Assembly (NCBI RefSeq): GCF_024733845.1
Contig: NZ_JANRHG010000020.1
Location: 1 to 32,203, forward strand
Direction: 5' to 3'
Source: Neomoorella sulfitireducens
GTDB lineage: Bacteria; Bacillota; DSM-521; Neomoorellales; Neomoorellaceae
DNA: 32,203 nucleotides
Position 1 is the first letter of the stretch. Each line of letters opens with the position of its first letter. Under the pieces are notes generated by a model that did no database searches, was not told the origin of the DNA, and saw only the letters and a list, made by a program, of their open reading frames with translations. Shown piece by piece: positions 16,165 to 26,425 of the stretch. Position numbers and translations under genes: made by a program.

Positions 16165-16198
16165 AAAATATCACCTTCTCTTTCTTAACCCTTATCCT

Positions 16199-16227
16199 AT
16201 TATATCCGGTGATGGGATAAATCCAAA
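16199..16227 (-). promoter_or_regulatory. gyrA promoter
   Basis: A perfect TATAAT (16204-16199) with TTTGGA (16227-16222) 17 bases upstream on the minus strand. It lies just after the gyrB terminator. Confidence 0.65.
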
Positions 16228-16246
16228 TATGACGCCAGGCTAAATT

Positions 16247-16273
16247 AAAAAACGGGGGCCAGGCCCAACCCCC
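16247..16273 (-). terminator. Intrinsic terminator after gyrB
   Basis: On the minus strand GGGGG and CCCCC (16273-16254) close a hairpin, followed by G and six Ts and further AT-rich sequence. The gyrB stop is 103 bases upstream. It separates gyrB from gyrA. Confidence 0.6.
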
Positions 16274-16375
16274 CTTCGCCACTTTGTACGCCCGCCTCCC
16301 ATGCCGGCTTCCAATCCGGGAACCGTCGTAGCCGGTTTTCCTGCAAGTTTTCCCATCCAATCACCAGCTTCCGGG

Positions 16376-18339
<1,964 letters not shown>

Positions 18340-18341
<2 letters not shown>

Positions 18342-18391
18342 GCAACCTGAAGCCCATAACAAAAGCTCTTTATTTTTGTTCCAGGTTGCTT
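18340..18391 (-). other. Nested inverted repeat spanning the remB stop
   Basis: Outer arms AAGCAACCT (minus strand, 18391-18383) and AGGTTGCTT (18348-18340) enclose inner arms AACAAAA/TTTTGTT. The structure begins in the last remB codons and ends at the gyrB -35. No T tract follows. Confidence 0.45.
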
Positions 18392-18624
18392 AAAATTGAA
18401 CTGGCTCTTTTCATCAAGGTGCCGGAGGATATATTTGAGAGATATATTTGTTTTTCGGTTATAATGCAGGATTTATAATCCCCGGAATCCGGATCATTAC
18501 CTTGCTGTTTAGCCCTCTTTAAAATTTCATTATTAACCGCAGATCGGACTATTGTACTTAAATTAACAATAGCAATGATGTCCTTAAATGGCACCACCAT
18601 CTCATTACCTATGTGCAGGTACAT
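18370..18624 (-). CDS. remB: DUF370 DNA-binding protein RemB
   Basis: An 84-residue protein of the DUF370/RemA-RemB family (YaaB in B. subtilis), always found between recF and gyrB. The N-terminal MYLHIGNEMVVPFKDIIAI is typical. RemA is known to bind DNA and regulate matrix and osmoprotection genes; RemB's role is less clear. The C-terminal half (from about 45) is variable, ending KRASSILSNLEQK. The ATG follows AAAGGAGC. It is co-oriented with recF, 24 bases downstream. Confidence 0.88.
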   Translation of the reverse strand: MYLHIGNEMVVPFKDIIAIVNLSTIVRSAVNNEILKRAKQQGNDPDSGDYKSCIITEKQIYLSNISSGTLMKRASSILSNLEQK

Positions 18625-18648
18625 AAAAAGCTCCTTTCTATCCAGAAA

Positions 18649-19755
18649 TTATTTCCTTATCTCGGTAACCACTAACCTTCTTTCCCTTGATAACTGCCAT
18701 AAACTAGCCTGCTCCATAAGGCCGGAAGGCAACTTTTCTATATCGGCGGTTGTTAAAAAGGTTTGCCCGCCGCTTGCCAGGAGCGCCAGCAGGGCTTGCT
18801 GGTGTTTGCCATCCAGCTCGGAAAAAACATCATCCAGAAGCAAGATGGGTTTTTTACCTAAAAACTGCGTAAAAATCCCGGCTTCGGCTATTTTCAGGGC
18901 CAACACGGCCGACCTCTGTTGCCCCTGAGAAGCAAAGAATCGTGCTTCATGCTCGCCGATATAAAAAGATAAATCGTCCCTGTGGGGGCCCCAAAGGCTT
19001 AAACCGGCCTGGATTTCCCTTTCCTGGCCGGCAGCTATTTTGGCTAACCAATCCTCATAATCCCTTACACTTGAGCGATAGGTTAGGGATAAACCTTCTA
19101 GACCTCCCATTTTACTGTAAATTTCAGCAGCAAGGGGTTCAATGGACTGGATAAAGGATTGCCTTTTCCTGATAATAGCCACTCCGGTAGATACAAGCTG
19201 GATATTCCAGGGTTCGAGCTCTTGCTCCTTTCCCCGGCCGGCTTTTATATCCCGCAGTAATCGATTGCGTTGCAATAATAGGCGGCGATAAGACTGGAGA
19301 TTATGGCAATAGAGCCGGTCAAGGATACTCAGTTCCCGGTCCAGAAAATTGCGCCGGTAGACAGGGGCACCTTTCAGTAGGAGCAGGTCATCGGGTCCAA
19401 AATATATTACCGGCAGGATACCAAGCAGATCAACCAGGCGGTGGTGTTGGCCGTTAATTGTTAACTTTTTATGAGCTTCATGGTAAATAATAGCGAGCTC
19501 TATATTTTCCTGGCCGGAACCGCAATAACCTTTTATCTGAAAAGAATTTTCTCCCCAGGTTGCCAGGTGCTGGTCCTGTTGCTGGCGTAAAGAACGGGCA
19601 AAGCTTAAATAACCAATAGCTTCCAGTAGGTTTGTTTTACCGGCCCCGTTGGGGCCCTGGATTATGTTTAGACCCGGCTGGCATTGCCAGTTTAACTCGC
19701 GATAGCAACGAAAATTAGTTAACTGGAGACGCCGTAACCTTATAGCTGGCACCAT
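18649..19755 (-). CDS. recF: DNA replication and repair protein RecF
   Basis: A 368-residue SMC-like ABC ATPase. Walker A is GPNGAGKTNLLEAI near residues 33-46, the signature region SQGQQRSAVLALKIAE is in the C-terminal half, and Walker B is ILLLDDVFSELD. It loads RecA at gapped DNA. The start is uncertain: candidates are ATG 19770, ATG 19755 and GTG 19752, all downstream of or around GTGGAGG; I chose 19755 because it leaves a short lead into the conserved LTNFRCY. The start overlaps the 3' end of the S4-domain gene by about 40 bases in another frame, implying translational coupling. Confidence 0.95.
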   Translation of the reverse strand: MVPAIRLRRLQLTNFRCYRELNWQCQPGLNIIQGPNGAGKTNLLEAIGYLSFARSLRQQQDQHLATWGENSFQIKGYCGSGQENIELAIIYHEAHKKLTINGQHHRLVDLLGILPVIYFGPDDLLLLKGAPVYRRNFLDRELSILDRLYCHNLQSYRRLLLQRNRLLRDIKAGRGKEQELEPWNIQLVSTGVAIIRKRQSFIQSIEPLAAEIYSKMGGLEGLSLTYRSSVRDYEDWLAKIAAGQEREIQAGLSLWGPHRDDLSFYIGEHEARFFASQGQQRSAVLALKIAEAGIFTQFLGKKPILLLDDVFSELDGKHQQALLALLASGGQTFLTTADIEKLPSGLMEQASLWQLSRERRLVVTEIRK

Positions 19756-19942
19756 TAACCTCCACTTCATCGCCAGGCTCTAAGGTGTGGCTGCGGTGTT
19801 TTTCGACCTGACCGTTGACCCGTACCAGCCCGCCGGCGATCATTGCTTTTGCTTGTCCTCCTGTCGCCGCTATACCTGCCCATTTTAAAAACTGGTCCAG
19901 CCGGATTGAGGGAGTATCAATATAAACACTTTTACCAGACAT
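19715..19942 (-). CDS. yaaA: S4-domain RNA-binding protein (YaaA/RlbA family)
   Basis: A 75-residue protein consisting of one S4 domain: IRLDQFLKWAGIAATGGQAK, then GLVRVNGQVE and PGDEVEVNG. It is found between dnaN and recF in most Firmicutes and is linked to ribosome assembly by family knowledge. The ATG at 19942 (MSGKSVYIDT) is six bases after AAGGTG; an in-frame GTG nine bases upstream overlaps that site. It lies 11 bases after dnaN. Confidence 0.88.
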   Translation of the reverse strand: MSGKSVYIDTPSIRLDQFLKWAGIAATGGQAKAMIAGGLVRVNGQVEKHRSHTLEPGDEVEVNGASYKVTASPVN

Positions 19943-19953
19943 AAAGGCCACCT

Positions 19954-21108
19954 TCAGGAAACCGGCGGGTTATTTACCGGTGCATTATTGATCCTTATCG
20001 GTAAAATAAGGCAAAGATAATTGTCTTCTCCGTAAGGTTTTATAACTACCGGTTTTAAAGGTGCCGATAGCTCTAAAATAACATCTTCCGTATCTATTAT
20101 ACGCAGCGTATCGAGTAAATAACGGCCGTTAAGGGCCAGGGTTAAAGGTTTGCCTTCGATCTGGGCAGTAAGTTCTTCCTCCAGGTGGCCAACTTCGGCA
20201 GCCTCGCTGGTAATCTTTAAAGTTTCGCCAACCTGCAAAAAGATGATATGGGATCGCGATTTTATTTCATCACGGGCCAGCAGGGTAGCACGTTCGGTTG
20301 TTTCTAGCAAATCTCTGGTGGCCACCTTTACTTTAGTATTATATGATTTAGGTATTACCTGGTTATAATGAGGAAATTTACCATCTAATAAACGGCTATA
20401 AAGCCTTAAATCTTCATAGCTGGCAAAAATCTGGCTGGAACCAATTATTATTTCCACTTGACCTTCATCGCCTGGTAAAAGACGGGCAAGTTCATTTAAG
20501 GAGCGGCTGCCAATTAAGGCACTTGCAGGTTCGCAGGTGTTTATCTCGCTAAGGGGTCCCCGGAAAACAGCAAGGCGATGGGAATCGGTAGCTACCAGGT
20601 TGAACTGCTTATCATCGGATTTTATTTCCAGGAGGATACCGCTGAATATGCTGCGCAGATCATCGCTGCTGGTAGCTATACTCACCATCCGAACAGCATT
20701 TTTAAAGGTGGTTGTGTCAATCTTAAGGGAAATGTTACCTTTTATATCTGGAAGGGAAGGGAACTGCCCGGCATCAAAACTATTTAATTGCACCCGGGAC
20801 TGCAAGTAAGTTATTTCTACGGTGTTATTATCAGGTAAAGACTGCAAGTAAAGATTAGTAGGTGGTAGTCGCCGCACCATTTCTGTAAAAATGCGGTCAG
20901 GTAGTAATAATTCGCCGGGATTTAAAACTTCTACCGGAAAGCTATAAATAATACCTAAGTCAAGGTCCGTAGCATGTAAAGTTAGCGTATTATCTTCTGC
21001 TTGGAATAAAATACCTGTAAGGGCAGGTAAAGTCGAATTTGTAGCGACAGCACGGTGAACCTTTTGCACGGCCTGGAGAAGCTGGGGTTGAGGGCAAGCG
21101 ATGTGCAT
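19954..21108 (-). CDS. dnaN: DNA polymerase III beta subunit (sliding clamp)
   Basis: A 384-residue clamp of three repeated domains. The N-terminal LLQAVQKVHRAVATNSTLP and central TDSHRLAVF (about residue 177) are hallmarks, and the C-terminal LILPIRI matches the usual end except for a 12-residue asparagine/proline-rich tail (NNAPVNNPPVS). It forms a dimeric ring that tethers the replicative polymerase. The ATG follows GGAGGAAGCGTCTC. It is separated from dnaA by a gap holding the origin unwinding region. Confidence 0.97.
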   Translation of the reverse strand: MHIACPQPQLLQAVQKVHRAVATNSTLPALTGILFQAEDNTLTLHATDLDLGIIYSFPVEVLNPGELLLPDRIFTEMVRRLPPTNLYLQSLPDNNTVEITYLQSRVQLNSFDAGQFPSLPDIKGNISLKIDTTTFKNAVRMVSIATSSDDLRSIFSGILLEIKSDDKQFNLVATDSHRLAVFRGPLSEINTCEPASALIGSRSLNELARLLPGDEGQVEIIIGSSQIFASYEDLRLYSRLLDGKFPHYNQVIPKSYNTKVKVATRDLLETTERATLLARDEIKSRSHIIFLQVGETLKITSEAAEVGHLEEELTAQIEGKPLTLALNGRYLLDTLRIIDTEDVILELSAPLKPVVIKPYGEDNYLCLILPIRINNAPVNNPPVS

Positions 21109-21218
21109 GAGACGCTTCCTCCATCATCTTTATTGATGTAGTAGTAGTAATAGGCGATGTGGATATGTTGATAGTTAATGAATATAAAGAGAGGCTGCGG
21201 TTTAAGCAGTGTGGATTA
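21109..21218 (-). other. oriC: Origin unwinding region in the dnaA-dnaN gap
   Basis: On the minus strand, from the dnaA end, this contains TAATCCACA (21218-21210, overlapping the dnaA stop), CTATCAACA (21174-21166), ATATCCACA (21166-21158), the GC spacer TCGCC, and then TAT TAC TAC TAC TAC (21152-21138) followed by an AT-rich stretch. DnaA box, short GC spacer and repeated TA-C trinucleotides match the DnaA-trio basal unwinding system known from B. subtilis. The dnaN promoter may also lie here but was not resolved. Confidence 0.75.
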
Positions 21219-22544
21219 CTGGTTTTTAATTTCTTGCATAAGCTGGGAAATTATCTGGGGCAGGGAAGGATCATTTTGTAAATCATCACGGATTTTTGTA
21301 TAAGCATGAAGTACAGTTGTATGATCCCTGCCGCCAAAGGCTTCACCTATTTGTGGTAGGGAGGCATCGATCATTTCCCTGGCAAGATACATAGCTATTT
21401 GTCTGGGAAAAGCGACGGTGCGATTGCGCTTTTTCGCTTTTAAATCTTCAGGTTTCAGATTGAAATAACGGGCTACCACATCCTGAATAAGATTAATGGT
21501 AATAGGCTTTGGACGGGATAGGTTTAACGCATCCTTTAAAAGTTTTTCGGCCATTTCTATAGTAACTTCTTCTTTAGTAAAGGCAGCATAGGCTGCGACC
21601 CTGATTAAGGCTCCTTCCAGTTCCCTGATGTTGGAATCTATTTTTTGGGCCATAAAAAACATTACTTCATCGGGAATAACGATATTTTCGGCTGCAGCTT
21701 TTTTGCGTAAGATAGCCATCCTGGTTTCAAGGTCGGGCGGTTGAATATCGGTTATAAGCCCCCATTCAAAACGAGAACGCAGGCGATCTTCCAGGGTAGG
21801 AATTTCTTTAGGCGGCCGGTCGCTGGAAATTACAATTTGCTTATTAGCTTCATATAGATGATTAAAAGTATGGAAAAACTCAACCTGGGTACTTTCTTTT
21901 TTTGCTAAAAACTGGATATCATCTATTAAGAGCACATCTATATTCCGGTATTTGGCCCGGAATTCTTCTGTCTGCTCATCGCGAATAGCATTAATCAGGT
22001 CATTGGTAAATCTTTCCGAAGAAATATAAAGAACTCGAAAGCTCGGCAAATGCTGGCGTACATGATGGCCGATGGCCTGCATGAGGTGAGTTTTACCTAA
22101 ACCCACACCGCCGTAGATGAATAAGGGATTATAAGAATTGGCAGGGCTTTCGGCTACTGCTAGGCAGGCGGCATGGGCGAAACGATTGTTATTACCTACT
22201 ACAAAGGTATCAAAGGTGTACTTCGGATTAAGCCTGGGCAGGTCTTCATCCCCTGCTTCGGCAGTTGACGTTGCCGAATTGCCGGTTGGTGAAAAACAAA
22301 TAACCTGGATGTTGATAGGTCCCCGGCCGAATACTTTTTCCAGTGCTTCTTTGACTAAAGGATAATAACGGCTCTGGATATAATCGCGAGCAAATTCGTT
22401 AGCCGCGGCAAGAACCAGGGTGTTACCCTGCATAGTTACCGGCCTGGCATCAAAAAACCAGGCTTCCAGGGCTTTATAACTTATTTTTTTTTCCAGGATG
22501 GATAATACTTCTTGCCAGGCTAGATCCAGCTGATTTGGTGGCAA
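21216..22544 (-). CDS. dnaA: Chromosomal replication initiator DnaA
   Basis: A 442-residue AAA+ initiator of normal length. Domain I covers about 1-80, with a short linker to about 105. The ATPase has Walker [11 protein letters not shown] at 145-154 and Walker [11 protein letters not shown] at 204-213. The C-terminal domain IV has the DnaA-box-binding signature [11 protein letters not shown] near 398. The TTG start at 22544 is six to ten bases after GGGAGG; no better in-frame ATG exists. It is preceded by its own promoter and flanked on both sides by DnaA-box-like sites, suggesting autoregulation. Confidence 0.98.
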   Translation of the reverse strand: MPPNQLDLAWQEVLSILEKKISYKALEAWFFDARPVTMQGNTLVLAAANEFARDYIQSRYYPLVKEALEKVFGRGPINIQVICFSPTGNSATSTAEAGDEDLPRLNPKYTFDTFVVGNNNRFAHAACLAVAESPANSYNPLFIYGGVGLGKTHLMQAIGHHVRQHLPSFRVLYISSERFTNDLINAIRDEQTEEFRAKYRNIDVLLIDDIQFLAKKESTQVEFFHTFNHLYEANKQIVISSDRPPKEIPTLEDRLRSRFEWGLITDIQPPDLETRMAILRKKAAAENIVIPDEVMFFMAQKIDSNIRELEGALIRVAAYAAFTKEEVTIEMAEKLLKDALNLSRPKPITINLIQDVVARYFNLKPEDLKAKKRNRTVAFPRQIAMYLAREMIDASLPQIGEAFGGRDHTTVLHAYTKIRDDLQNDPSLPQIISQLMQEIKNQ

Positions 22545-22695
22545 AAAAGAAACCTCCCTGAGGAAAATGTTAATAAGCTATAATGTATATATCGTCAAAA
22601 ATGGGGATAAATGATGGTAATACAAGCAGTCACGTTTAATTTTATCTTAACAGCTTTGGGTATAACTATCAACAGGTAACAGAAATTCCTTTTCC
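22545..22695. other. oriC: Upstream origin region with DnaA-box-like sites
   Basis: The 231-base gap between divergent dnaA and rpmH holds TGGGGATAA (22602-22610, one mismatch to TGTGGATAA), CTATCAACA (22666-22674, two mismatches) and TTATCTTAA (22642-22650, weak). With the dnaA-dnaN gap it forms a bipartite origin like that of B. subtilis. Gene direction switches here. Confidence 0.65.
22570..22598 (-). promoter_or_regulatory. dnaA promoter
   Basis: TTGACG (22598-22593) and TATTAA (22575-22570) are 17 bases apart on the minus strand. A DnaA-box-like site lies four bases upstream of the -35. Confidence 0.55.
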
Positions 22696-22725
22696 TTGAC
22701 AGATGGAAAATGACTCGGCTATAAT
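22696..22725 (+). promoter_or_regulatory. rpmH-rnpA promoter
   Basis: Consensus TTGACA (22696-22701) and TATAAT (22720-22725), 18 bases apart, about 50 bases before rpmH. Confidence 0.8.
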
Positions 22726-22775
22726 TTGAATGATCGGCTGGAAAAAAGAAAATTTAGCAGGAGGGATAAGTAGAT

Positions 22776-22910
22776 TTGAAACGCACATATCAGCCAAAAA
22801 GGAGACGCCATAAAAGGGTCCATGGTTTTTTAAAAAGAATGAGCACTGTAGCCGGACGGGAAGTTATCAAACGGAGGCGCCGGAAAGGTCGTAAACGCCT
22901 TACTGCTTAA
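22776..22910 (+). CDS. rpmH: 50S ribosomal protein L34
   Basis: A 44-residue, highly basic protein reading [18 protein letters not shown] at the start and [12 protein letters not shown] at the end, the universally conserved L34 pattern (…[18 protein letters not shown]…). It is part of the large ribosomal subunit. The start is TTG at 22776, after GGAGGGATAAG. It begins the plus-strand block and lies 32 bases before rnpA, the standard arrangement beside dnaA. Confidence 0.97.
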   Translation: MKRTYQPKRRRHKRVHGFLKRMSTVAGREVIKRRRRKGRKRLTA

Positions 22911-22942
22911 GGGTAGGTTATCCTTTTTATTTTGGAGGAAGG

Positions 22943-23314
22943 ATGTTGTTACCTGCGGGGCGGCGTATTATCAAAGCAAAGGATTTTCGTCGGGTATACC
23001 ACGGGGGGCGGAAAGTAACCGGTAAAATATTAAAAATGTACTATTTACCAAATTCTTACGGTTTGACTCGATTTGGTTTTTCCATTTCTAAAAAAGTAGG
23101 TAAAGCCGTAACGCGTAATCTTTTAAAACGCCGCCTGCGAGAAATTTGTCGCCAGCATATAAATTCTTTCCAGCCGGGTTGGGATATAATACTGGTAGCC
23201 AGGGAAAATTCGGGTTCAAGTGGCTATCATGAACTGGAAAAAGAAGTATTAAAGTTGGGGTACTGGGGGAAAATTTTAATCGAAGAGGAAATTAAAGGGT
23301 TGGAAGATAAGTGA
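22943..23314 (+). CDS. rnpA: Ribonuclease P protein component
   Basis: A 123-residue protein cofactor of RNase P, which matures the 5' ends of tRNAs. The [11 protein letters not shown] stretch (about 14-24), the [16 protein letters not shown] segment, and the RNR-type [11 protein letters not shown] helix are diagnostic. The ATG at 22943 follows GGAGGAAGG. The stop overlaps the start of yidD (GTGA). Confidence 0.96.
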   Translation: MLLPAGRRIIKAKDFRRVYHGGRKVTGKILKMYYLPNSYGLTRFGFSISKKVGKAVTRNLLKRRLREICRQHINSFQPGWDIILVARENSGSSGYHELEKEVLKLGYWGKILIEEEIKGLEDK

Positions 23315-23523
23315 TAAAAAGATGGGTTGTGTTGTTTATACGTTTATACCAGATTTTTTTATCCCCTTTCCTGGGGAATAATTGCCGTTTCTATCCCAGT
23401 TGTTCCCAGTATGCGGTGGAGGCAATAACAAAATATGGTATATTAAAAGGAAGTATAATATCCTTAAAAAGACTGGCGCGATGTCATCCCTGGCACCCGG
23501 GGGGGTATGACCCCTTATGTTAA
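23311..23523 (+). CDS. yidD: Membrane protein insertion efficiency factor YidD
   Basis: A 70-residue protein of the YidD (DUF37) family. The signature [15 protein letters not shown] with its two cysteines is at 25-39, and [12 protein letters not shown] ends the protein. An amphipathic N-terminal helix would associate with the inner membrane, where the family assists YidC-dependent insertion. The GTG start at 23311 overlaps the rnpA stop by four bases. yidC is next. Confidence 0.95.
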   Translation: MIKRWVVLFIRLYQIFLSPFLGNNCRFYPSCSQYAVEAITKYGILKGSIISLKRLARCHPWHPGGYDPLC

Positions 23524-23543
23524 AGATAGCGTGGAGGTGAAGG

Positions 23544-23574
23544 CTGCCTTTCTAAGAAATTTTCAGGAAGGCAG
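23544..23574 (+). other. Inverted repeat before the yidC start
   Basis: CTGCCTT (23544-23550) and AAGGCAG (23568-23574) can pair around a 17-base loop, ending directly at the GGGAG ribosome binding site of yidC. It could modulate translation initiation or be chance. Confidence 0.35.
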
Positions 23575-23582
23575 GGAGCTAA

Positions 23583-24263
23583 TTGAGTATTTTAATTGAA
23601 TTCCTGCAACAATCAATACAATTTTTGTATAATATTACCCGGACTCTGGGGATACCCAATTACGGTTTGGCTATCATTTTATTTACCGTATTAGTTAAGG
23701 TGGTACTTTTTCCTTTAACCTACAAGCAATTAAAATCGATGAAAAGGATGCAGGAATTACAACCGAAAATCCAGGAGTTGCAGAAAAAATATAAAAATAA
23801 TCCCCAGAAGGCACAGCAGGCAATGATGGAATTATACCAAAAGGAAGGCGTTAATCCCCTGGGGGGATGCCTGCCCCTGCTGGTACAGATGCCCATTCTT
23901 TTTGCTTTATTCTCTGCCCTGCGTACATTTTTTGATCCTGTACATCATCCGAGCTATGTGGAACTGGCCCATGCCAAATTTTTATGGATAGGCAATCTCG
24001 GACAGCCGGATCCGTATATCTTACCCGTTTTAGTTGCCCTGGGTACCTATTTCCAGCAGAAAGTAAGTATGGTTAGCAGCAATCAAGACCAGACCCAGAG
24101 AATGATGCTTATTATAATGCCATTAGTTATTGGCTGGATGAGCCGTAGTTTTTCGGCCGGTCTTTCCCTTTATTGGGTAACTTTTAGTATCATGGGTATT
24201 TTAGAACAATGGTTAACACGCCGGCAACCGCAGCTGGTGAAGGAGGAAATCAGCGCCAAATGA
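23583..24263 (+). CDS. yidC: Membrane protein insertase YidC/OxaA
   Basis: A 226-residue insertase of the short Gram-positive type with five hydrophobic segments: about 24-46, the region around VQMPILFALFSALRTFF near 103-119, YILPVLVALGTYF near 147-159, and two in the C-terminal stretch from MLIIMPLVIGWM to MGILEQWL. A lysine in the first core segment (VLVKVVLF, K39) takes the place of the groove arginine of SpoIIIJ. There is no lipoprotein signal peptide, unlike SpoIIIJ. The TTG start at 23583 follows AGGGAG. The stop overlaps the ATG of jag. Confidence 0.93.
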   Translation: MSILIEFLQQSIQFLYNITRTLGIPNYGLAIILFTVLVKVVLFPLTYKQLKSMKRMQELQPKIQELQKKYKNNPQKAQQAMMELYQKEGVNPLGGCLPLLVQMPILFALFSALRTFFDPVHHPSYVELAHAKFLWIGNLGQPDPYILPVLVALGTYFQQKVSMVSSNQDQTQRMMLIIMPLVIGWMSRSFSAGLSLYWVTFSIMGILEQWLTRRQPQLVKEEISAK

Positions 24264-24880
24264 AGGAGATAGAAGCCAGCGGTAAGACTGTAGAGGAAGC
24301 AATTGAGGCAGCGCTGAAAAGTTTGGGAGCTAAAAAAGAAGAAGTTGAAATTACAATTTTGGAGGAAGGTAGTAAAGGTTTTTTAGGCCTGCTGGGATCG
24401 CGCCAGGCAAGGGTAAAGGTTGTACTACCTGATAGCCCGGAAAAATTGATAAATGATTTTTTAAGTAAAGTCTTGAAAGCAATGAACATTGAAGCTGGTA
24501 TTGAAATCCGGCAACGGGAAGGATATTATTTTGTAAGTTTTCACGGGAAAGACCTGGGTATTATAATTGGGCGCCGGGGTGACAACCTGGATGCCCTGCA
24601 GTATCTTTGCAACCTGGCAGTAAATAGGGTTTTAAAGAATAAAGTTAAAATCATACTCGATGTAGGGGGTTATCGCAAGCGCCGGGAACAGACGCTAATA
24701 AATCTCGCCCGCCGCTTATCGGCCAGGGTAAAAGCAACCGGGAAAAAGGTAGTTCTTGAACCAATGAATCCCCAGGAAAGGCGCGTCATTCATACTGCCC
24801 TGCAAAACGATAGTGAGATCTTAACTTTCAGCGAAGGACAGGAACCAAATCGTAAAATAGTAATTGCCTTGCGCCAGTAA
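24260..24880 (+). CDS. khpB: RNA-binding protein KhpB/Jag
   Basis: A 206-residue protein with the Jag N-terminal domain (KEIEASGKTVEEAIEAALKS to GFLGLLGSRQARVKV, about 2-60), a KH domain with GRRGDNLDALQYL, and a C-terminal R3H domain with RRLSARVKATGKKVVLEPM and ERRVIHTAL. It is an RNA-binding regulator linked to cell envelope and elongation in Firmicutes. I chose the ATG at 24260, which overlaps the yidC stop (ATGA) and follows AGGAGG at a rather long 13-base distance; a GTG upstream would run through yidC without conserved sequence. Confidence 0.9.
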   Translation: MKEIEASGKTVEEAIEAALKSLGAKKEEVEITILEEGSKGFLGLLGSRQARVKVVLPDSPEKLINDFLSKVLKAMNIEAGIEIRQREGYYFVSFHGKDLGIIIGRRGDNLDALQYLCNLAVNRVLKNKVKIILDVGGYRKRREQTLINLARRLSARVKATGKKVVLEPMNPQERRVIHTALQNDSEILTFSEGQEPNRKIVIALRQ

Positions 24881-24924
24881 TCATTTTGCGTTAAAATAGT
24901 GGTGAAAGGGTAATATAACTGCGG

Positions 24925-24960
24925 CCCAGTGATACCATATGTATTACTGGGTTTTATTAT
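24925..24960 (+). terminator. Intrinsic terminator or attenuator between khpB and mnmE
   Basis: CCCAGTGATAC (24925-24935) pairs with GTATTACTGGG (24941-24951), 11 bp with one G-U, around a five-base loop, then TTTTATTAT. It ends 11 bases before the mnmE start. Confidence 0.75.
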
Positions 24961-24971
24961 GTGGAGATGAC

Positions 24972-26351
24972 ATGATGATAGAAGATACTATCGCTGCAGT
25001 TGCGACACCTCCTGGTGAAGGCGGTATCGGTATTGTACGCCTGAGCGGGTGTGATGCGATTACCATCGCTGCCAAGATATTTAAACCACACCGGGGACAG
25101 CCTTTTGCGGAAAGCCATAGTCATACTTTACGCCTGGGTTTGGTTATTGATCCTGAAACGGGTGAAACCGTCGATGAAGTCCTGGCATGCATAATGAGGG
25201 CACCCCGTAGCTATACGGCCGAAGATGTAGTGGAGATTAACTGTCATGGTGGCGCCTTGGCGGTCGCCAGGGTTTTACAACTTGCTTTACGTCATGGAGC
25301 CAGGCTGGCCGAACCAGGAGAATTTACCCGTCGAGCCTTTTTAAATGGCCGCCTGGACCTAGCCCAGGCCGAGGCCGTACTGGATGTAATTCGCGCCAGG
25401 AGCAGCCAGGGATTAGTTACTGCAGTAGGTCAGTTGCGGGGCAAACTTTCCCAAAAAATCGCAAGGATAAACGAATATCTCAACAGTGTTATGGCGGCAA
25501 TTGAAGCCAGTCTCGATTTTCCGGAGGAGGTAGGCGAGGCAGGTGCCGAAGATCTGGAAAAATTAAAGCTGGCCAGAGAAGAAGTAAAAAAGCTGCTGGC
25601 AACATGGGAAGAAGGCCGGTTGCTTAGCGAAGGCCTGAAGATCGCTATTACCGGCAGGCCCAACGTTGGCAAGTCAAGCCTTTTAAATGCCCTTTTGCGT
25701 CAGGAAAGGGCTATTGTCAGCCAGATCCCCGGTACCACCAGGGATACCATTGAAGAAACATTACTACTGGGAGGATTTTCCTGCAGGCTTATTGATACAG
25801 CAGGCTTGCGGGAAACTGCCGATACCCTGGAGAGTATCGGGGTGGCGCGGACGAGACAGGCTGTAAGGGAAGCCGACCTGGTCCTAATGGTGGTTGATTT
25901 GAGTACCGGGATCCTGCCTGAAGATAAGGGCATCTTGGAAGAGATTAAGGAAAAAAACGTTATAATAGTCGGCAATAAAGTTGACCTGGTAGAAGGAAAA
26001 AGCGCGGAAATGGATTATTTTGCCACCGGTTTCCCCCGGGTGGCTGTTTCTGCCAGGGAAGGAACAGGACTGGACGAACTGGCCGGGAAGATTAGAGAGG
26101 TCGTCCTAGGTGGAAAAGTGCTAAGGGCAAGGGAAGAACCCCTCCTTACAAGAGCTCGCCACCGGGACGCGCTGGAAAAATGCCTGGACCACATAAACGC
26201 CGCCATAGATGCCTGGGAAGAAGGCATGCCGGGTGATTTAATTGCCGTTGACCTCTGGACAGCCCGTGATTTTCTTGGTGAAATAACAGGTGCAACTGCC
26301 AGGGAAGATCTCCTGGATCGCATTTTTAGCGATTTTTGTATCGGTAAATAG
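24972..26351 (+). CDS. mnmE: tRNA modification GTPase MnmE
   Basis: A 459-residue GTPase that, with MnmG, makes the (carboxymethyl)aminomethyl group on wobble U34 of certain tRNAs. The N-terminal tetrahydrofolate-binding domain has DTIAAVATPPGEGGIGIVR; the G domain has GRPNVGKSS near 228-236, DTAGLRET and GNKVDL; the C-terminus ends with CIGK, the catalytic cysteine motif. I chose the ATG at 24972, five bases after GGAG; an ATG three bases on is equally possible. An upstream in-frame ATG lies inside the terminator hairpin and is unlikely. Confidence 0.96.
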   Translation: MMIEDTIAAVATPPGEGGIGIVRLSGCDAITIAAKIFKPHRGQPFAESHSHTLRLGLVIDPETGETVDEVLACIMRAPRSYTAEDVVEINCHGGALAVARVLQLALRHGARLAEPGEFTRRAFLNGRLDLAQAEAVLDVIRARSSQGLVTAVGQLRGKLSQKIARINEYLNSVMAAIEASLDFPEEVGEAGAEDLEKLKLAREEVKKLLATWEEGRLLSEGLKIAITGRPNVGKSSLLNALLRQERAIVSQIPGTTRDTIEETLLLGGFSCRLIDTAGLRETADTLESIGVARTRQAVREADLVLMVVDLSTGILPEDKGILEEIKEKNVIIVGNKVDLVEGKSAEMDYFATGFPRVAVSAREGTGLDELAGKIREVVLGGKVLRAREEPLLTRARHRDALEKCLDHINAAIDAWEEGMPGDLIAVDLWTARDFLGEITGATAREDLLDRIFSDFCIGK

Positions 26352-26425
26352 ATAACGTGATTATACTAGTGAAATAACACTGCTGGCAAAGGCAATGAAA
26401 AAAGAAAGGAAAGAAGGTGAAGAGA

